Assembly (NCBI RefSeq): GCF_037038585.1
Contig: NC_092523.1
Coordinates: 32,093,501 to 32,157,500, forward strand
Length of the DNA stretch: 64,000 nt
Source of the DNA: Patagioenas fasciata
Taxonomy: Eukaryota > Chordata > Aves > Columbiformes > Columbidae
Direction of reading: 5' to 3'
The notes under the pieces are model-generated. The model was given only the letters and a program-made list of their open reading frames with translations. It did no database searches and had not been told where the DNA came from. Positions 13,701 to 28,700 of this stretch are shown here, piece by piece. Position 1 is the stretch's first letter, and each line of letters starts with the position of its first letter. The position numbers and the translations under genes were made by a program.

Positions 13701-16700
13701 TCTTCTGCAAACAAACCTTGCTTATATTTGGTGATTTAATGTATGGACAAGTGATCTAATACACATTAAGCCATGTATACATTTGTTTGAATTAATGTTG
13801 GATCAATAGCAGAAACAACTTGTTCTGATTCTTTCACAAAAAACACAAAAGTTTTGAACACAAAGTTCAAAATAAAGTGGTATTTTTTTTTCCTTAGAAT
13901 AAAATTATACTTAATCCTGCAGTTTTCTCATCCCTTTGCCTTGAAGTAGGTGGAGCTTGTTGCTGGAACAGCTGCTATTTTATTTTCCTTGAGCTGCAAG
14001 TTCCTGTGGCCTAGGTTTTGAAACAAGTAACTGTTCCTGTGGGGTAGATCCAGGCATTTATCTGACTATAAAATAACACCACCAAAACAAAAGTTCTGAG
14101 TCACATTAGTTCTCTTATCCAGTTTGATGCTTGGAAAAATGAACATGAAGTGCCAGAGCAAGGGCATGCAAGGTATCGAGCCTTTAGGGAGGTACTGCTC
14201 TTTTTGGTGGCAGGCTGTATTCATATCACATTACAATGACTTGAAGCCAGAGAGCGAAATATGTAGCAGTCAGAGGCAAATTCTAGATTGGCTAAACTGA
14301 GGCAGGAATTAAGGTTTTGCAGACCTGAGTACTGACATGAGTTAAGTTTAAGCACGTCTTGAAAATTCCGTGTTTGCAGTATGCTATTTTATAGTAGCAT
14401 AGGATACTTAAGATAATGCTGAAATATGTGTCTGAGAATTCAGCAAATGCTTTTCTTAGTGTCTCAAGCAAAATATTAAGCAATAGTACCTGAGATAGTG
14501 TCAGTTTCTTGAGAGAGCAATGAATCTCAACGTGCTCTCCAAAAACTAACAGTAATCACACCTAAGATGATATTTCTTGGGTGATACATTATCTACAGAT
14601 TCTCCTGATTATGTATGATTGATTATGACTGATTACAATCAATTATGTACATTGTATGTGTAATATGGCCTTGAAGCAGTTTCTTTTCTTAAAACTGACT
14701 TTGCAGAAAGACTGCTTTATTGCAACCTGCATGTATTCAAAAGCATGCTTGTAGTAGTGCTAAAATAACATATGTATCAAAAATAAAATAAATTCTTAAA
14801 CAGGAATAATCAATTATGTTGCTACAAGCTCTACCAAAACAATTGAGTCATGTAAAACCCACATGAAGGCATAGCTTGAATGCCACTGGACTGCTGAAGA
14901 ATCCTAAGACCGTAATATTCTAACAGTGAGATAAGACAGAAATATTTTGGCTAGCAGGTGAGTTTATCAGAAGATAATTCAGTCAAGTTACATTGTGATT
15001 ATACATGTGACTTTTTGTTTTCTTTTGCTTTTCCAAATAAAAACTGTTTGATCTCTTCCAGATGTATTCATTTTTGATGTGTTGATTTTACAAACATAAC
15101 TGAGGCCATAAAATTTTGTTTCATTGCCTTACTAATGTTTTATTTTTTAAGCACATTGTTTCAAAAGCAGGAGGAAAATGAGCCCAGATATTTTACTCAC
15201 CGATATAAATGTGCTTTTGCTTCTAATTGCTGAAATCTGAAACCTACTCTTAGAAGGGTTTTGGAAAACTTGATTTCTGTTTGCTGCAGAGGACTGTTAT
15301 ATCTCGGTGTGCGTCAGCCGCAGACATCTCCCAACTTCTCTTTATGTTTAGATGCCTCTCTGAAGAAAAAAAAAAAAAGTTTTTGGCTGTTCTCTTAGTT
15401 GTAAGAAGAAAAGATGCACATTAGACCATGTGCTACTTGTTGCCTTTTCTTAGTTTGACACCTGAAGAATTTTAGGGATACTCTAAGAGACAACAATATT
15501 GAGGACAATAGCAACTTGGGATATTTCATTTATAAGATGTTGCGTTCCTATTTTAACATATTGGGAGAAGTTAGCTATATCTTTGCTCTTCCTTTCATGG
15601 AACAGTTACGGTTTGGTTTCTTAATCTCTGAAAAAAGGTTCAATATACTTACATTTTCTATAAGATACTGATTCAACAGAGGAGCTTTCCTTATTATAGG
15701 CTAAAAAAAGTTTTCGGATAGTGGTAGCATATTTTCTCTTAAAAAGTCTGACAGCGTAACACAAAGATGAAATAATTTAGAACACTTATGGTTTTGTACT
15801 GCTAAGTTTACATGTAGATCAGCTGGATGGTAAATGTACCAGAAACTCTGGACATGTATAATGGACATGAGGTGTGAACCTCATGGACATGAGGTGTGAA
15901 CTATATAGTACTTCTGTAACTCTGGAGGAATAATTACTCTCTTCTGTTCCCCCAAGTGTGGGAGTTTTGATTGGATTGGATACTTGAAATAGCAGTATCT
16001 GTAGAAGATTTACACTGGAGTGTATTATGGAGGTGTATTGCATATTATTGTCAACAGCTGCATTCTGCACTAAGAAGCAATATAAACATGGTGTTACTCC
16101 ATTCTCTTCTGGAAATGTCAGACAACTGAAATAATTTTAGCAGAGTCATTCAAAATCTGACTGCTGAAGTTACATGGACTTCCTTGAGTTAAAGTTGCCA
16201 CCCCTTTTTCTGTGATTCAAGACCCTAAGTTATCTTTTTTTCCCTGTTTTGTTTGGGTTTGAGTTTTGGTGGTGGTTGGTTGTGTGGGGCTTTTGTTTGT
16301 TTTCCATAAGCATGGAAGCTTGGACAGTATCAAAAATTTCCATGCATTAAGATCTATTGCTAAAATTGTAGAAGACTGAAAATGATAGCAGTGAAATTCT
16401 GATTGTAGTTTCAGCCCTTACCATACAAAAATATTTGGATGCATTTGACTTGACAAATTGTCATCTTTACATTTACAGTTTCTTTATGGTGAACGGCAGT
16501 GGCAAATGTAAACCAAAATTCTTTTTGTACATTAAAATTGTTTCCTTCTGTCTTTGAAGGTTGCAGAAAACAGATCAGACCCTGAAGATTTACATCTTTA
16601 TGCAACTCCTCGGGAGCAACGGTTTCGTAGGTTTGCCAGTTTAGAATTTGAAGGACAGCTCTATATGACTCCATATGACTTCATTCAGGCTGTCACAAAT

Positions 16701-19700
16701 GATGAACCCAAATGTAAGCAGGAGTTTTATACTGATAAAGTTGCTAGGCAAAATACCAGTGGCATATGTTATTTTTCTGTCTGCTTTTTATTACTATTTC
16801 TGTTTCTGATTGTGGTGAAAAGGTACGGCATGCATCTTCTAGAATTTTATTTTTAGTGATATCCAAGTGCATACAATCAGTATCCTGATTGTTAGATTGT
16901 AAACCTGTAGCATGTAAACATGCTAGTCATCAGTTGAATATTCTTTTCTTTTCTTAGAGGTCACAGACAGCTCAACAGGCATGAAAGACAAGAAGTTCAC
17001 ATGTCCCATTTGCGCTGACGCAGTTATAGTTACGGTTTCTTTCTGAGCGGGCTGATATTGCTGTGAAACTCTTGCCTCCTTTTCTGTATAGTTGCTGTGG
17101 AGATAGGCAGGCAAGATATGAGTTCTCTAAATAATTTAGGATATCACTGTTCTGCAATTTTTGCAACCTGAAATTGTCGTTTGCTAGAATGTTGGGGGTT
17201 TTTTTTTGCCCTACAGAGATTTTATAACCCTATTGTGGTTTTTCTAAATAACATGCTTTTGTGTAGTTTTTTGTGTAGTTTTGGTTCCCCAGGGGATCCA
17301 CTTTCTGCACTTAACAGTTGCCAGAGTTAGCACTGCGTGTTAATTAAAGTAATGAAAAATAAACTATCAACTTAGTTCACGTATTGTAAAACTTTTGCTT
17401 TAAGCATCAGAGAGTGACTACCTCGTAAGGTGATCCATTTCTGATCTAGTTTGATTTCCTGGCCCTCAGGCTTGCAGTGCATTGGTAGCAGCACACAACT
17501 TCTGCGGAAAGCGAATATCTTTGCTCAGGTGTATGTGTATTAACCCACCTCAGGTCTTTCTTCCTCAAGTCTACATCACAAAGCTAGTATAGAGAACAGT
17601 CAAAAACAACTAAAACAGTCAGAGGAGAGCTTAAATCTCTGTGCAGATGTTAGACTTTTCCCCTTTGTTCTCATAACAGTGATGAAACAAGAGGAAAGAA
17701 TTCAGCCATGGCACATCAGTGATCAAAACTTCTATAACTTTTGAATAGAGATACAATCTCATTGTAACAGTGAAGACAGAATATAGAGCTGAGATGGTGA
17801 GAACTTGAAAAACTTTGAAACTTACTGGGAAAAAAGATCTTCATTCTCCTTTTTTTTTGCTCTGCAGTTAAAAGAGAGGAAGCAGATTGCTTATCACAGC
17901 AGTTAATACAAATACACATCAGCACTTTATATTTACTTCCTCTGCCCAGATCTCCAAGTTTTCCTTTTTTTCTTACTGTGGAATTGAGTTTCACCATGTA
18001 TGGTCATGAAGCATTTGTGCCATATACTGGACATCAGTTAAACATTTTGTTTTAACTCCATTTTACGACACTTTCATTTGACCACACTGTATGTATGGTT
18101 TTTCCACACCAGTGAAATTTATGCTTCCTCCTCTCTTGCAGCAAGTATTGAGATTTTAAAAAACAAACCAAAAAGCGTTAAGCTCACAAGGACATTCTGT
18201 TAATCTCATGCCAAAGGAGATGAGATCTGGATCTGAACAGTCAGGCACCCTTCTGAGTTCAATGTGGCAAACCTTGTTTGTATCAAAATCCTTCTGTGCA
18301 TCCAGTTAATCTCTGAGACTAAAAGCAAAACTAAATCTGCATGTCCTTTAGTTTTATAGACTAGTATCAGAGATTACATGACTGAGATAATAATTTTAAG
18401 GGATAATGTAAAAGGCTGTAGCTAAGTAGAAATGGATTACTTCATTTTAATGGAAGTTGTATTGTCTGGGACATTTGGACAGAAGGCTGACAAATAGGAA
18501 GTAATAGGTGAAGTAGATGACCTGCAGATTATGACTGATCTCTGTCTGTGTTAATTTTAACCTTTGTACTGCAGCTTTGTCAAAATACAGCTTTGTTTAA
18601 GCAAGTCTTAATTTTCTGTCTTGCTCTGTTGAAGATAGTAAGTTTAAGGAATGTGTTTTTCCGAACAAATCAGTACATGCTAAACATCATATTTGTATTT
18701 TTGCATAATTTTGTAAATAAGTTACAAGTTGTAAATAATTGAGTCCATTCACACTGATGTACTAGACTATCTGTATTTTGCAGGAAAAAAAAAAGAATAT
18801 ACATTTGGGTTTTTTATGGATGAAGACTAGAAAGGTCTTGAGTTTTGTCAAAAAGCAAACCAAAAAATGCCCTTTGAAGAGTAGTAATAGTAGCTCTTTA
18901 TGTCTGCTTTATAGAAAAGCTAATAATGCTAGACCTGAATGAGATTTGTGATGGAGTGAATGCGTCTATTGTAATTGATTTACTTTGGAAATCTTGTAAA
19001 CCCTACAAAAGTCAAGAGGGTGTTCACTTCCTTTTTTGATAAACCACTAAGTAATATGGTAAGAGTATACTTTCTTTTGTAAAATGTAAATTTTGAATCC
19101 AGGCAGTTATTATAAAAGATATAAAATCCTGTAATTAACTTGCTGCTGCCTTTATGGTGCAGGCTTTGAGATTTTTAACAGTCATGCTTGATACATTTTT
19201 TGTCATCTGAAGATATGTTTATATATTTAGAAAGCCAATTAAGAGAAGAGGAAATGTATATATATTCACAGTATAGTAACTTTAACCTAATACTGAGCTT
19301 TAAGAAGTATGTATATACACATAAATCTTTACTTGTTTGTTTAGAAAGAAAAACTATATATAATATATGAGACTGGGAAATGATCTGATTGGAAACTTAG
19401 ATATGTTTATTCTCCTGTTTTTTTTATGGTAGGCATAAACTTATATCAATTTGTATGGCAAAGGAGACTGTTTTGTTGGGTTTTGTTTAGTATTTTGAGA
19501 CAAGACTGTAACTGATATTAAAAAAATAAAAGTACATGAAAATCTGTTAGCTCATGTTATGATGTTGCTTGAACTCCACCATAGCTGGAGTGGGATTTGC
19601 CGGCGGTCCTAGTGCTAACCGTTACCCAGATGTAAAAGTAAAATTTCGGTGAGTTTCTTACCGTGAGCTCATGAAAGACTATAGTGAGTAGTTTCTGTAT

Positions 19701-22700
19701 CATGACAATTATTCAGTGGAACATGGAGTTCATCGTGAGGAAGGGATTTCTAATACCACAAGATGTTTTGCTCTATCATATACCAAACAAAAAGTTACAG
19801 ATTTGACCACACAATACATTTGTACCTTTTTGAATTCTGATATTCACAGTGCTTTATCTTAATAAAGAATCCAAGCAAATGTTTGTTGTGAGAGGGTGGC
19901 GATGAACCTCAAGTTTTGAATTTTTGGATGGATGTGAACAACTGTTGTCAAACGCCAGTATCTTCTTCTGCTCCTGGAGTCTGTCATGTAAGGCACTAGG
20001 AAGAAAACATCTGTTCAGTCTTACTCAGCATCAGTTTTCAGTGTTAATGAGCGGTTACACTTCTGAACTGGAGACCCTCTTCAGCTTCTCTGTTAAAATC
20101 ACTTAAATTGAGCCTGACAGACACTATAAAAGGAAGCATCAATCGGAGTTATTAGGAATGGCTGAAAGGAGTATCTAGTGTAGTTCCAAGCTTTATTTGC
20201 TTTAAAATGTATGGGTAATTCTTGAAGCAGGGCCCAGAGTCCAGGTCTCCCTACAATCTGCATTGTAATGCTACTGCTACTAAATGATTGCTTACGAATA
20301 TTGGTACCACAAATGCTTATTTGATGTTTCAGTGGTATATTCTGGAGGTAGAAAGTATTTTCTCTTACTTATGCAGAATAAGATTAAAAACTGGACATCT
20401 GAATTGGTTCTTTAAAGTTAGGAGTTTGGGTATGTACTAAGCTAGTTATTTTTTTTAATAACACAAAAAGAATTTTTGGAACTGGGTTAAAGATTAGCCT
20501 CATGCATAAAGTAGGGAAAATTCTTACTTGTTTAGAAAACACGGAGTGTAGATGTACTTTATTTTTTATGATACCACATTGCCATAACTAAATTCTGTGA
20601 ATTCATAATTTTGTCTTTTGTTGCAGGTGCTAAAAAGTGGCGATCCCTTTCAAAGCAGGTGGGCAATAATTCATGTGCTATCTTATAACCATAGATTTTG
20701 CTACAGTTACTTCCTTACATGATGGAAACTTGGAGTCACAGAAGAAAGGAGTTTATCCTTATCAAAAACACAAAAAACCAAAAAGATACTTTAATGTCTT
20801 AATTTTTGCCGCTTCAGACTCAGTTGAATTAAACTCAGAATCTCAAAGATACTTGAGCAGCTGTGCCTGTTTTGTTGGATTTACTGACTTTCTGAAGCCT
20901 CAGCCCATATCTGACTGAGTTTCTCTAGTGCAGAAGTGTAACAGGTATATCCACAGCTACCTGAAATACTCAGGCCGCTCTCTACTTTTTGTGATGTTGA
21001 AGTGCCTCTTATATTTTATTTTCTTCATACAACTGCAAGAAGACTATGTCTGTATCCTGTATTTTAAGTAAAGGTCATCCGTATTCATAGGTGAAGTTTG
21101 CTTTAGTTCAGGTTGAGTATTTTCAAAGAACAATTGCTTGGAGCTTGTATGAAAACCTTACTGAAATCCAGGGGGTCTTATCCTTGGCTTCAGTGAATAT
21201 GAGCAGTGGTGAGTAATTTCAGCAATAAATAGATTACATGTCTCTCTCCAGCTCTGCAAACACTGAGTATTCAGGCAGAATTGCTCAGATGTGCAATTGT
21301 TGGATTAATCGTGTACAGAATTAATATATATGCTTGATTACTTCCAAAGTCATTGTGGTAGACTGAAGTTAAATTAACTGGTAGATTTGCATGCGGTTCC
21401 TTGTCTTTTGTCTTGATTTCCTACCATTTACTCGTAATTTGATAAGTACTTCATTAAATATTTAAATATATACTTTTATATTTTCCAAATCATATTTTTT
21501 AGGAACTGAATCAGATTCTTATGGAGACGCCACCAGTTTGGAAAGGATCATCCAAACTTTTCCGAAATCTTAATGACAAAGGTAAGGGATAAGAATTTAT
21601 TTTCCTGAACCAAATGATGACTCGCAATAATTTATTGTCCCTAAAGTAATGTTGTACTTTAATCTGAGTCACATCTTCAAAAAGATAAAAAGTGTTTGCT
21701 TTGCATTGTACAGAATGGAAAAGTTCCCTTTAGTCTCTCCCGTGTTTCATTCATGCTATCTTACAGCAAGCCTCTTTAAGTGAATTGGTATCTCAGAGTA
21801 TTTTAAGCTAATGTTTGAATTGTTTCAAGTTCAGCTGGTTGTAACGTCAGTCTTGATTCAACAATATGTTACTCCATTTTTCTGCCAGTGCAATTCTACA
21901 GAAGTTGATGGAATTAAGGGGACTCATGGCATAAGCTGGTAGAACTAGTAATAAACTTCAGCACTTCCATAGCTTTTCAGCATGCTTTACAAAATAGTGA
22001 TTCTGTTATTTCATTTTGTACAGATGATGAGTCTTATGACTGATAAGGTCATTCAGTGAGCCAGTGACAGGAATGGGAATCAAATTCAGGTCTCCTTCAT
22101 TCTAATTTAGTGTATGTTTTGTACATTACATGAATACTCAAAGATTCGTTTACTCGTTTTCTTTAAAACGTGAACGTTTTAATATGGGACAAGTGACAAA
22201 GACCTATGTCTACATGTTTTGCCATAGATTCATTGAAATCAAGTAAGCTACACAGATTTATACCAGTTTTTCTTAAATCTTATTTCTATGTTTTACCCTT
22301 GAGTGACCTCCACCTCTTCTTTCTGATCTTGGTGTAAGCTTTTCTTTCTGTTCAGTCATGATTTCAGAGCCTCTGTCCCATAACACTCAGAGCAATCACC
22401 CAGAACAGTCTGTCTACAGCTACAATATACCAGTACAAACAAAAGGAGAGAAAGCTTTCAAGGCCTTTTGTATTGCTGTCTTCATACCTTGTCATAGACT
22501 GCTTCACAATTGCACTTCCTTCCTCTGCTTTACAACAAAGAAGGTGTTATCAAACAAACAAAAATACATATTAACATTTATTGACTAGCTATTAAAGAAT
22601 GTTTTACATCACTGAATGAGAACCTTTGAGGTGTCTAGTTTCTTGATAGCTGCTTGTCAGAACTGATTCAAGTGTGTCTTAGAAAACTGATTTCTATAAG

Positions 22701-25700
22701 CTGCTGTATAAAATCAAGAAAATAAAGCATAGACCATGTGTTACTTAAATGCCTGCATTTAATATTTGCTAATCTTCAGTGCATAGGTATGTGTAAATTG
22801 AGGAAAACAGTAGGTGGTATTGAAAATACTTAGTGGCAGTAGAAAAATCTTAATTCTAGAGACTTAAATTTTTTCTATGAATGGAAGGGACATTAGGAGG
22901 GCAGCATTTCAGCTGGTAAAGTTTGAGGGACTTAGTGATTCTTTCTAGTATGTGATTTGGTTCCAGAGACAATTCAGTTAACTGCCTTTCTTTTGTATCG
23001 GCTTTATACTCCAGTCTCTGTAATATCTGAGGTGATCTCTGTCGTTGGTTATTTTTTACTTTTATTTTCCAGGATGTGAGACAGGATTCTCTTGAATGTG
23101 CTCCTCTTTCAGGACAATTGACTCTTAGGGAGGAGTATTGTATGATCAAAGGTTCGGGAAGGCATTTGGACAGTGGTATTCAAGAGGAATACGGTTGAGA
23201 TTTTCATATCTCAGCTATTCAAGAGGATGGGAAGTCGTCTTGAGTATTATTTCAGGACAGAATTAATTTGGAACTTCTTGTGCAGTAAATATTAGTAGAA
23301 AATGCCAAAGTTTCTTACTTTGGCAGTGTTGGAAGTGTTGGTGTTAAATGTATTCAATAATTGTAAAATCCAAATGGATGAAACCATGTTTGAGTTTTTT
23401 CAGTGAAAAAAGATCAGATCACTATTTACATAGTTTGTCACGTATTCAGTTAAGTCAGATTTTTAAAGATATGTAAACATCCAAAGATGTAGATGTTGTT
23501 AGAAAAACTTTTGCACCTGACTTGGACTGAAATCAAGGAGACAGTCAGGAACTTTTGAAAATCCCAGCTGATAGACATCTTTACTCTTAGGCATATAAAT
23601 GCTTCTGGTTTTTTAACTCTTTTGAAATAATCTAACTTTGGGGACTGACTGAACATTTTGGTTTTGCAGGACAGAAAAAATCAATTGTTTAGAAATCAGG
23701 AAACAGTTTTACTAGTTCAGCCTTGAAGATCATTAGAATTAATGGCTTTTAGTGGAGCAGCAAGTCATTGTTTTCTGTTCTTACTGAACTCTAAGATGCT
23801 TCTCTTCCTTTCTGCTATGGGCATTCCTCAAGGTTGTCTCTAACACAGAACCAGAAAAACTGAACTACATCTTATGGTACCGGACATACTATTTGAATAC
23901 TGACTTAAGTCCTGATTTAAATTTTGTCTTAGTCATTTCTGACGAGAAAAGGTAGTGCCATTCCACACTGTGTTTGCTTTTTGACACCTAACAAAAGAGG
24001 AAAAGCTTAGAACGTGTTCCTTACAGATCTTCTGAATGGAGAACAGGTAATACAAATGTCTTTATAACACGCATTAAAAATATTTAACTAAATTTACACA
24101 TTCATTTAGTAAGAGTTTTAATATGAACTTCAGGTGATGGTTATGAAAATATACTTACAAAGACAACTTAAAAGCCCAAATCTGTGCTCTCGTAAGTAAC
24201 ATGAGGCTGAGTTTTCAATTGATATAGGACACGCGCTTACAAAGTACCTATTAAAGCCAAGAACTGTATTCAAATAAATTCAAGTATTTGCCATATTTAA
24301 TGTGTTCCTTCTCTAAAATACTGAAAAACAAACCCAAACAAAAAAAAAAGCCACCTCATAATCAATATTTTAGAGAAATAACTCATTGACCAGAGTGAAT
24401 ACGGTCACATGCACACAGATATGAATATGTACATGCACATGTTCAAAAATTCTCCTTCTTATACATAGTTGTAATATTGTCAAGTTTAGGATGTGAAACA
24501 AGGTGAAACTAATATGGCATAACTCTCTTTTTTTGTCTTCAGGTGTGATATCTTACACAGAATATTTATTCCTCTTATGTATTTTAACAAGTAAGTATTT
24601 TTTGAGACTAAAACACCCAAAACTTCTTTAGAAATTTCTAAACCCTGAATGTATTACTGTACATTACAATACATTTTTTTCTTCTGCATATACCAATATA
24701 AAAAAAAAATGTATCATGCATTTCTTAAGTCCATTTAAACCTCTCCTGTCCAACTGGAATTTTGTGTTATATTTTACTTAAGGGCTTTATTGTCTGGAAC
24801 AACATTTACTGACTGTTGAGAAAGTTTAGCTTCAGCTGAATTCCAGTTAAGAGCTTAAATTTATTTTCTTTGAAATTCTTATAAAATTTCTAGTTGAATT
24901 TACTGAGGTTCATAAGTGATACTGAATACAGGGAGAAGATAAATATTACTGCTGGTTTGTTTCACCTGTTAATGCATAATAGGTGACATCAATGAGAAAA
25001 TAAAAAAATATGAAATCTGTCAAACTAAAGTAAATGTTTATTTATGTTAGGACACACAAACAAATTTTAATACTTATTCTTCTACCAACCATAAAAACAA
25101 AGTAGAAGAACTTATAGCTACCGTGTAAACTAAGCCTCACAGAGACTTTGTTTTGATATTTTATGAGGCGTTTTGTGGGAAGGAGTGAAGCATTTTACAT
25201 GTCTTTCCTTTGTATGTAATTAAAACATTTATATTGGATTCATTAGGTTTTTCTTCAGACACGATTTGGATTCTTTTTGTGAATCAGAGTAGGAACTTGA
25301 TCCTGAACCCTTACAATCCATAACTGCTGGATCAATGGATATTCTTCCATCATTGTTTCGTGATTTGGATTCTTTTGGCCATGATTTGTCCATGTTGCAA
25401 ATCACTGAGTATCACCAAAATGTCGCCTAAAGGCTTTGCTTAAAGTTATTTCAAAGTCCCCATGTTTCAGAACTGATTTAAAACTCTAACCTGATTTCAA
25501 ATTTCAGTGACTCAAAGTGTGTAAGGAAATTTTGAGTCTTTTTCAACACATCGTTTGTTTTTACCAGAAGTTGCATCCTGTACATTTTTGGAAAACTTCC
25601 AGAAGTGTCTTTTAGAACACTATATTTTCATAGAAAATTTATTTTCTTGAATTTTTGTTTTGTAATGTAACAGGGATTCTAGTTATGAAATAACATTCTT

Positions 25701-28700
25701 AACTACCTAACTAGCCATTCTTGTGAGATTTTTTTTTCTTGAATATTTCATGTTCCATTTCTACTGTATATTTACCCTAATCTATGAATTTGAGAGCATG
25801 CCCTGTTTTCATAACATGGATAATATTGTTTTATAAACGTTAAGATTTGCATTTACCATGCGTACAAGTGTACTAATTTAAATTAGTTGAGGATATGGCT
25901 TTTATAAGCAGATACCAAATAATTCTGTGGAGCTTTATACTTGTTTTCTTTCCAAGCAAATAAATAATTGAATGGAGGTTTTTTTTGGCAGAGCCACATG
26001 CAGGTTTTAGAATCGCTTTCAACATGTTTGATACTGATGGCAATGAGATGGTGGACAAAAAGGAATTTTTAGTGGTATGTATATTTTCAGTCTTCAAATA
26101 TTTTGATGTAGTCTTGAAATTAATTTTTTGTCTGGATTGAGACTCATGATGATTGTGATCACGATCAGTGATCACGATTGCCTTATTTAATGTAAACAGG
26201 AAATGTAACTTAAATTGTAAATGATAGCTCCTTATTACAGTGCATGGATGTGTTGTATATAATGGTTTTGGAAGCTTAACTCCAGTTTTTATTCTGGACT
26301 GTTTTAATTGCTGCTACATTCACAGGTAATTAAACTGTTAATGTAATACTGCTGTATCAGTGGTCAGCAGAATTATTTAATTGCCATAACAATGGAGGGA
26401 CTTAGGAAAGAATCTTTTCCTGGGAGACGACTTCACTGTGTCATTCATTCTGCTTATGATCCAAGGTGCCCTGAAAATATTGACTAACATGATGTAACAC
26501 TGTCATCTGTTTTGGACAAGAAAGTGTCCTCAGCACACTGCACTTCCCTGAATTCTTTTCGAGGAAGTGATGTACAACCAAGTGAGGAAGATGTGAGGTC
26601 TGGAAGGACCTTCTGGTGGCATAACTTAAACAGAATAGGGCTCATTTATTCTGGAAGCTCTCACCGCTTCCAAACTAAGACATGCTAATACATTCTTACA
26701 TTTGCTGATTCCTGCTACCCATCTCGTCTAGTGGACGGAAAAAACCATCAAACATTGGATTAATTGGCCAAAGGAAAAACAGAAGAAGAAGAAGAAAGAG
26801 AAAAAACAAACAAACAAACAAACAAACCAGAACAGAACAGACCTACAGTGATCGCCTAGTCCACCTGCCTGGCCACTTCAGGGCTGACCAAAAGTTAAAA
26901 CATGTTATTAAGGGCATTGTCCAAATGACTCTTAAACACTGACAGGCTTGAAGCATCAACGACCTCCCTAGGAAGCCTGATCCAGTGTTTGACCACCCTC
27001 TCTTTGAAGAATGTCCAGTCCCAATGTCCGGTCTAGACCTCCCCTGACACAGTTTTGAACCAAATAAGTCTTTAATAATTCCATAAAACAGAATGTGGTG
27101 GAATGGACTGACAATTTGGGTTTGTTTTGTGTTGTTTGGTTGGTTGTTTAAAAAGAAGGCTTCCATTACAACAGCTAAATGAGAGGAAATTGAAACAGGA
27201 GGCTTCGTCTTGCAGAAATTGATGCTGAAAATGAAATCAAATAAGGACATAAAGCAGGAAGGAAAGACAACATTTAATGATGGATATTGGACCTTTAATT
27301 CTATTGTGCTTTTATAGTCCTCATCATGTCCTGCTTCTTATTTGCTCTGTTTCATGGTCCCTGATAAAATTTTCTCCTCCTTAGTCTCTTCCTGTGACCA
27401 AACTTCGTGTACAGAAGGAGAAATTTCAAACATTAGATACACTGTTCTCCACCTTTTGTTGTATTTTACAAATTTGTATAGATTAAGCCAGACCCTTATG
27501 CTGCCTGATCAGCGTGTCAGTGACCCCCTCAAAAATTACAGCAAAACCCGTAAGACAGAATGTTAGATCTGAAGGGAGATAGACAACAAATAGATAGATA
27601 GGTAACACAGATAGATAGTGTCTGTGTAAGTAGAAGTAAATATGAAAATAAAAGTTGATTTGGTGATGCTGCAGGTATGATAGACCTGGCCCCAGAACAC
27701 GTATTTGGCATTTGTACTGACCTTGCTTGGGTGTGCAGCATCTCCTGTGTGCCTGGAAGCAGGAGACTGTAAATGTGCCATTTGAACTCTTATCCAGTGT
27801 TTGCAAAATACTTTTCCATTGATTAAAGTCAGCTATCATAAAATTCAAGTATAGTGAATACTGTTCAGTTTGACAAATAAAGAGACTTTCAAGAGATGTT
27901 ATGTGATTCTTGAACAGAAGAGTATGTGCAGGGAGAGTTGAAAAATACTCAATTTTTCTGATAACAGCTTTAGACTTTTTGTAAATTAATTCCTTGGTGT
28001 TTGTGCTTTTTCTCTTTGCTTATGTCATAGGGCTGAGGTCAGAGAACAGAAGGATTGTGTTCCCTTGTTACAAGAGATCTTATTTTTGCTGCTTTCAGTA
28101 GTCAGTCTCATTATCCTATTTCAAACAGTGCTCCTATGAAAGTACTCCTAGATCCTTTTCACATTCACTTTTCCATTCCCTGGTATCCTATAGCACTCTT
28201 TCTGAACAAAAGATCCATTTCCAGAAATTCAGCAAGTGCTTTAATGATGAATGCAACAGAATCCTACTCCCTTTGCCTCTGTGGCAGGGGAAATACACCC
28301 ATGGGTGCATTGCTTTTTACCAATCTTTTTTGATTTTTCAATTACTGCCACTCTTCTCTCCTACTTGATGGTTTGTCACAAGGTATTTTCTTTCTACTTC
28401 TCTCTCTTAATTTACCTTTCTTCTTTCTGCAGTTTTGGGTTGCAAACTGTGTAATATTCTAGGCCATCCAGCTAGATGTCCTGTCATGACTCTTTCCGTG
28501 TCACCATAGGTAGCAGTAATTTGTGCCTGTAGGTTTGCAAAAAATAGAAAAAAACATACCAAAGTCTGTGAATTGACCCTGTACTCAAAAATATATACAG
28601 TGACCCACAGAGTATTCTGGTCTGAATCTGCCTTATAGACAGTTCCAGAACACAGTAGTCAGTTTTGGAAGTTCATAAAACATTATTTATAGATGTGTTT

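Larger units (their letters stand above)
4434..16559 (+). other. MICU3: MICU3 intron 1
   Basis: This 12.1-kb intron runs from donor GTAGGT to acceptor TTTGAAG. It holds the rest of the CpG island, a pyrimidine-rich stretch (about 6900-7090), a solo LTR (7688-8293) and a 22-bp tandem duplication (15861-15902). The remainder is unique AT-rich DNA in which I recognise no exon. Confidence 0.85.

Noticed and set aside
19595..19655. CpG-containing patch with a donor-like CG|GTGAGT in intron 2
   Set aside because: No acceptor gives an exon that is open in the phase required between exons 2 and 3.
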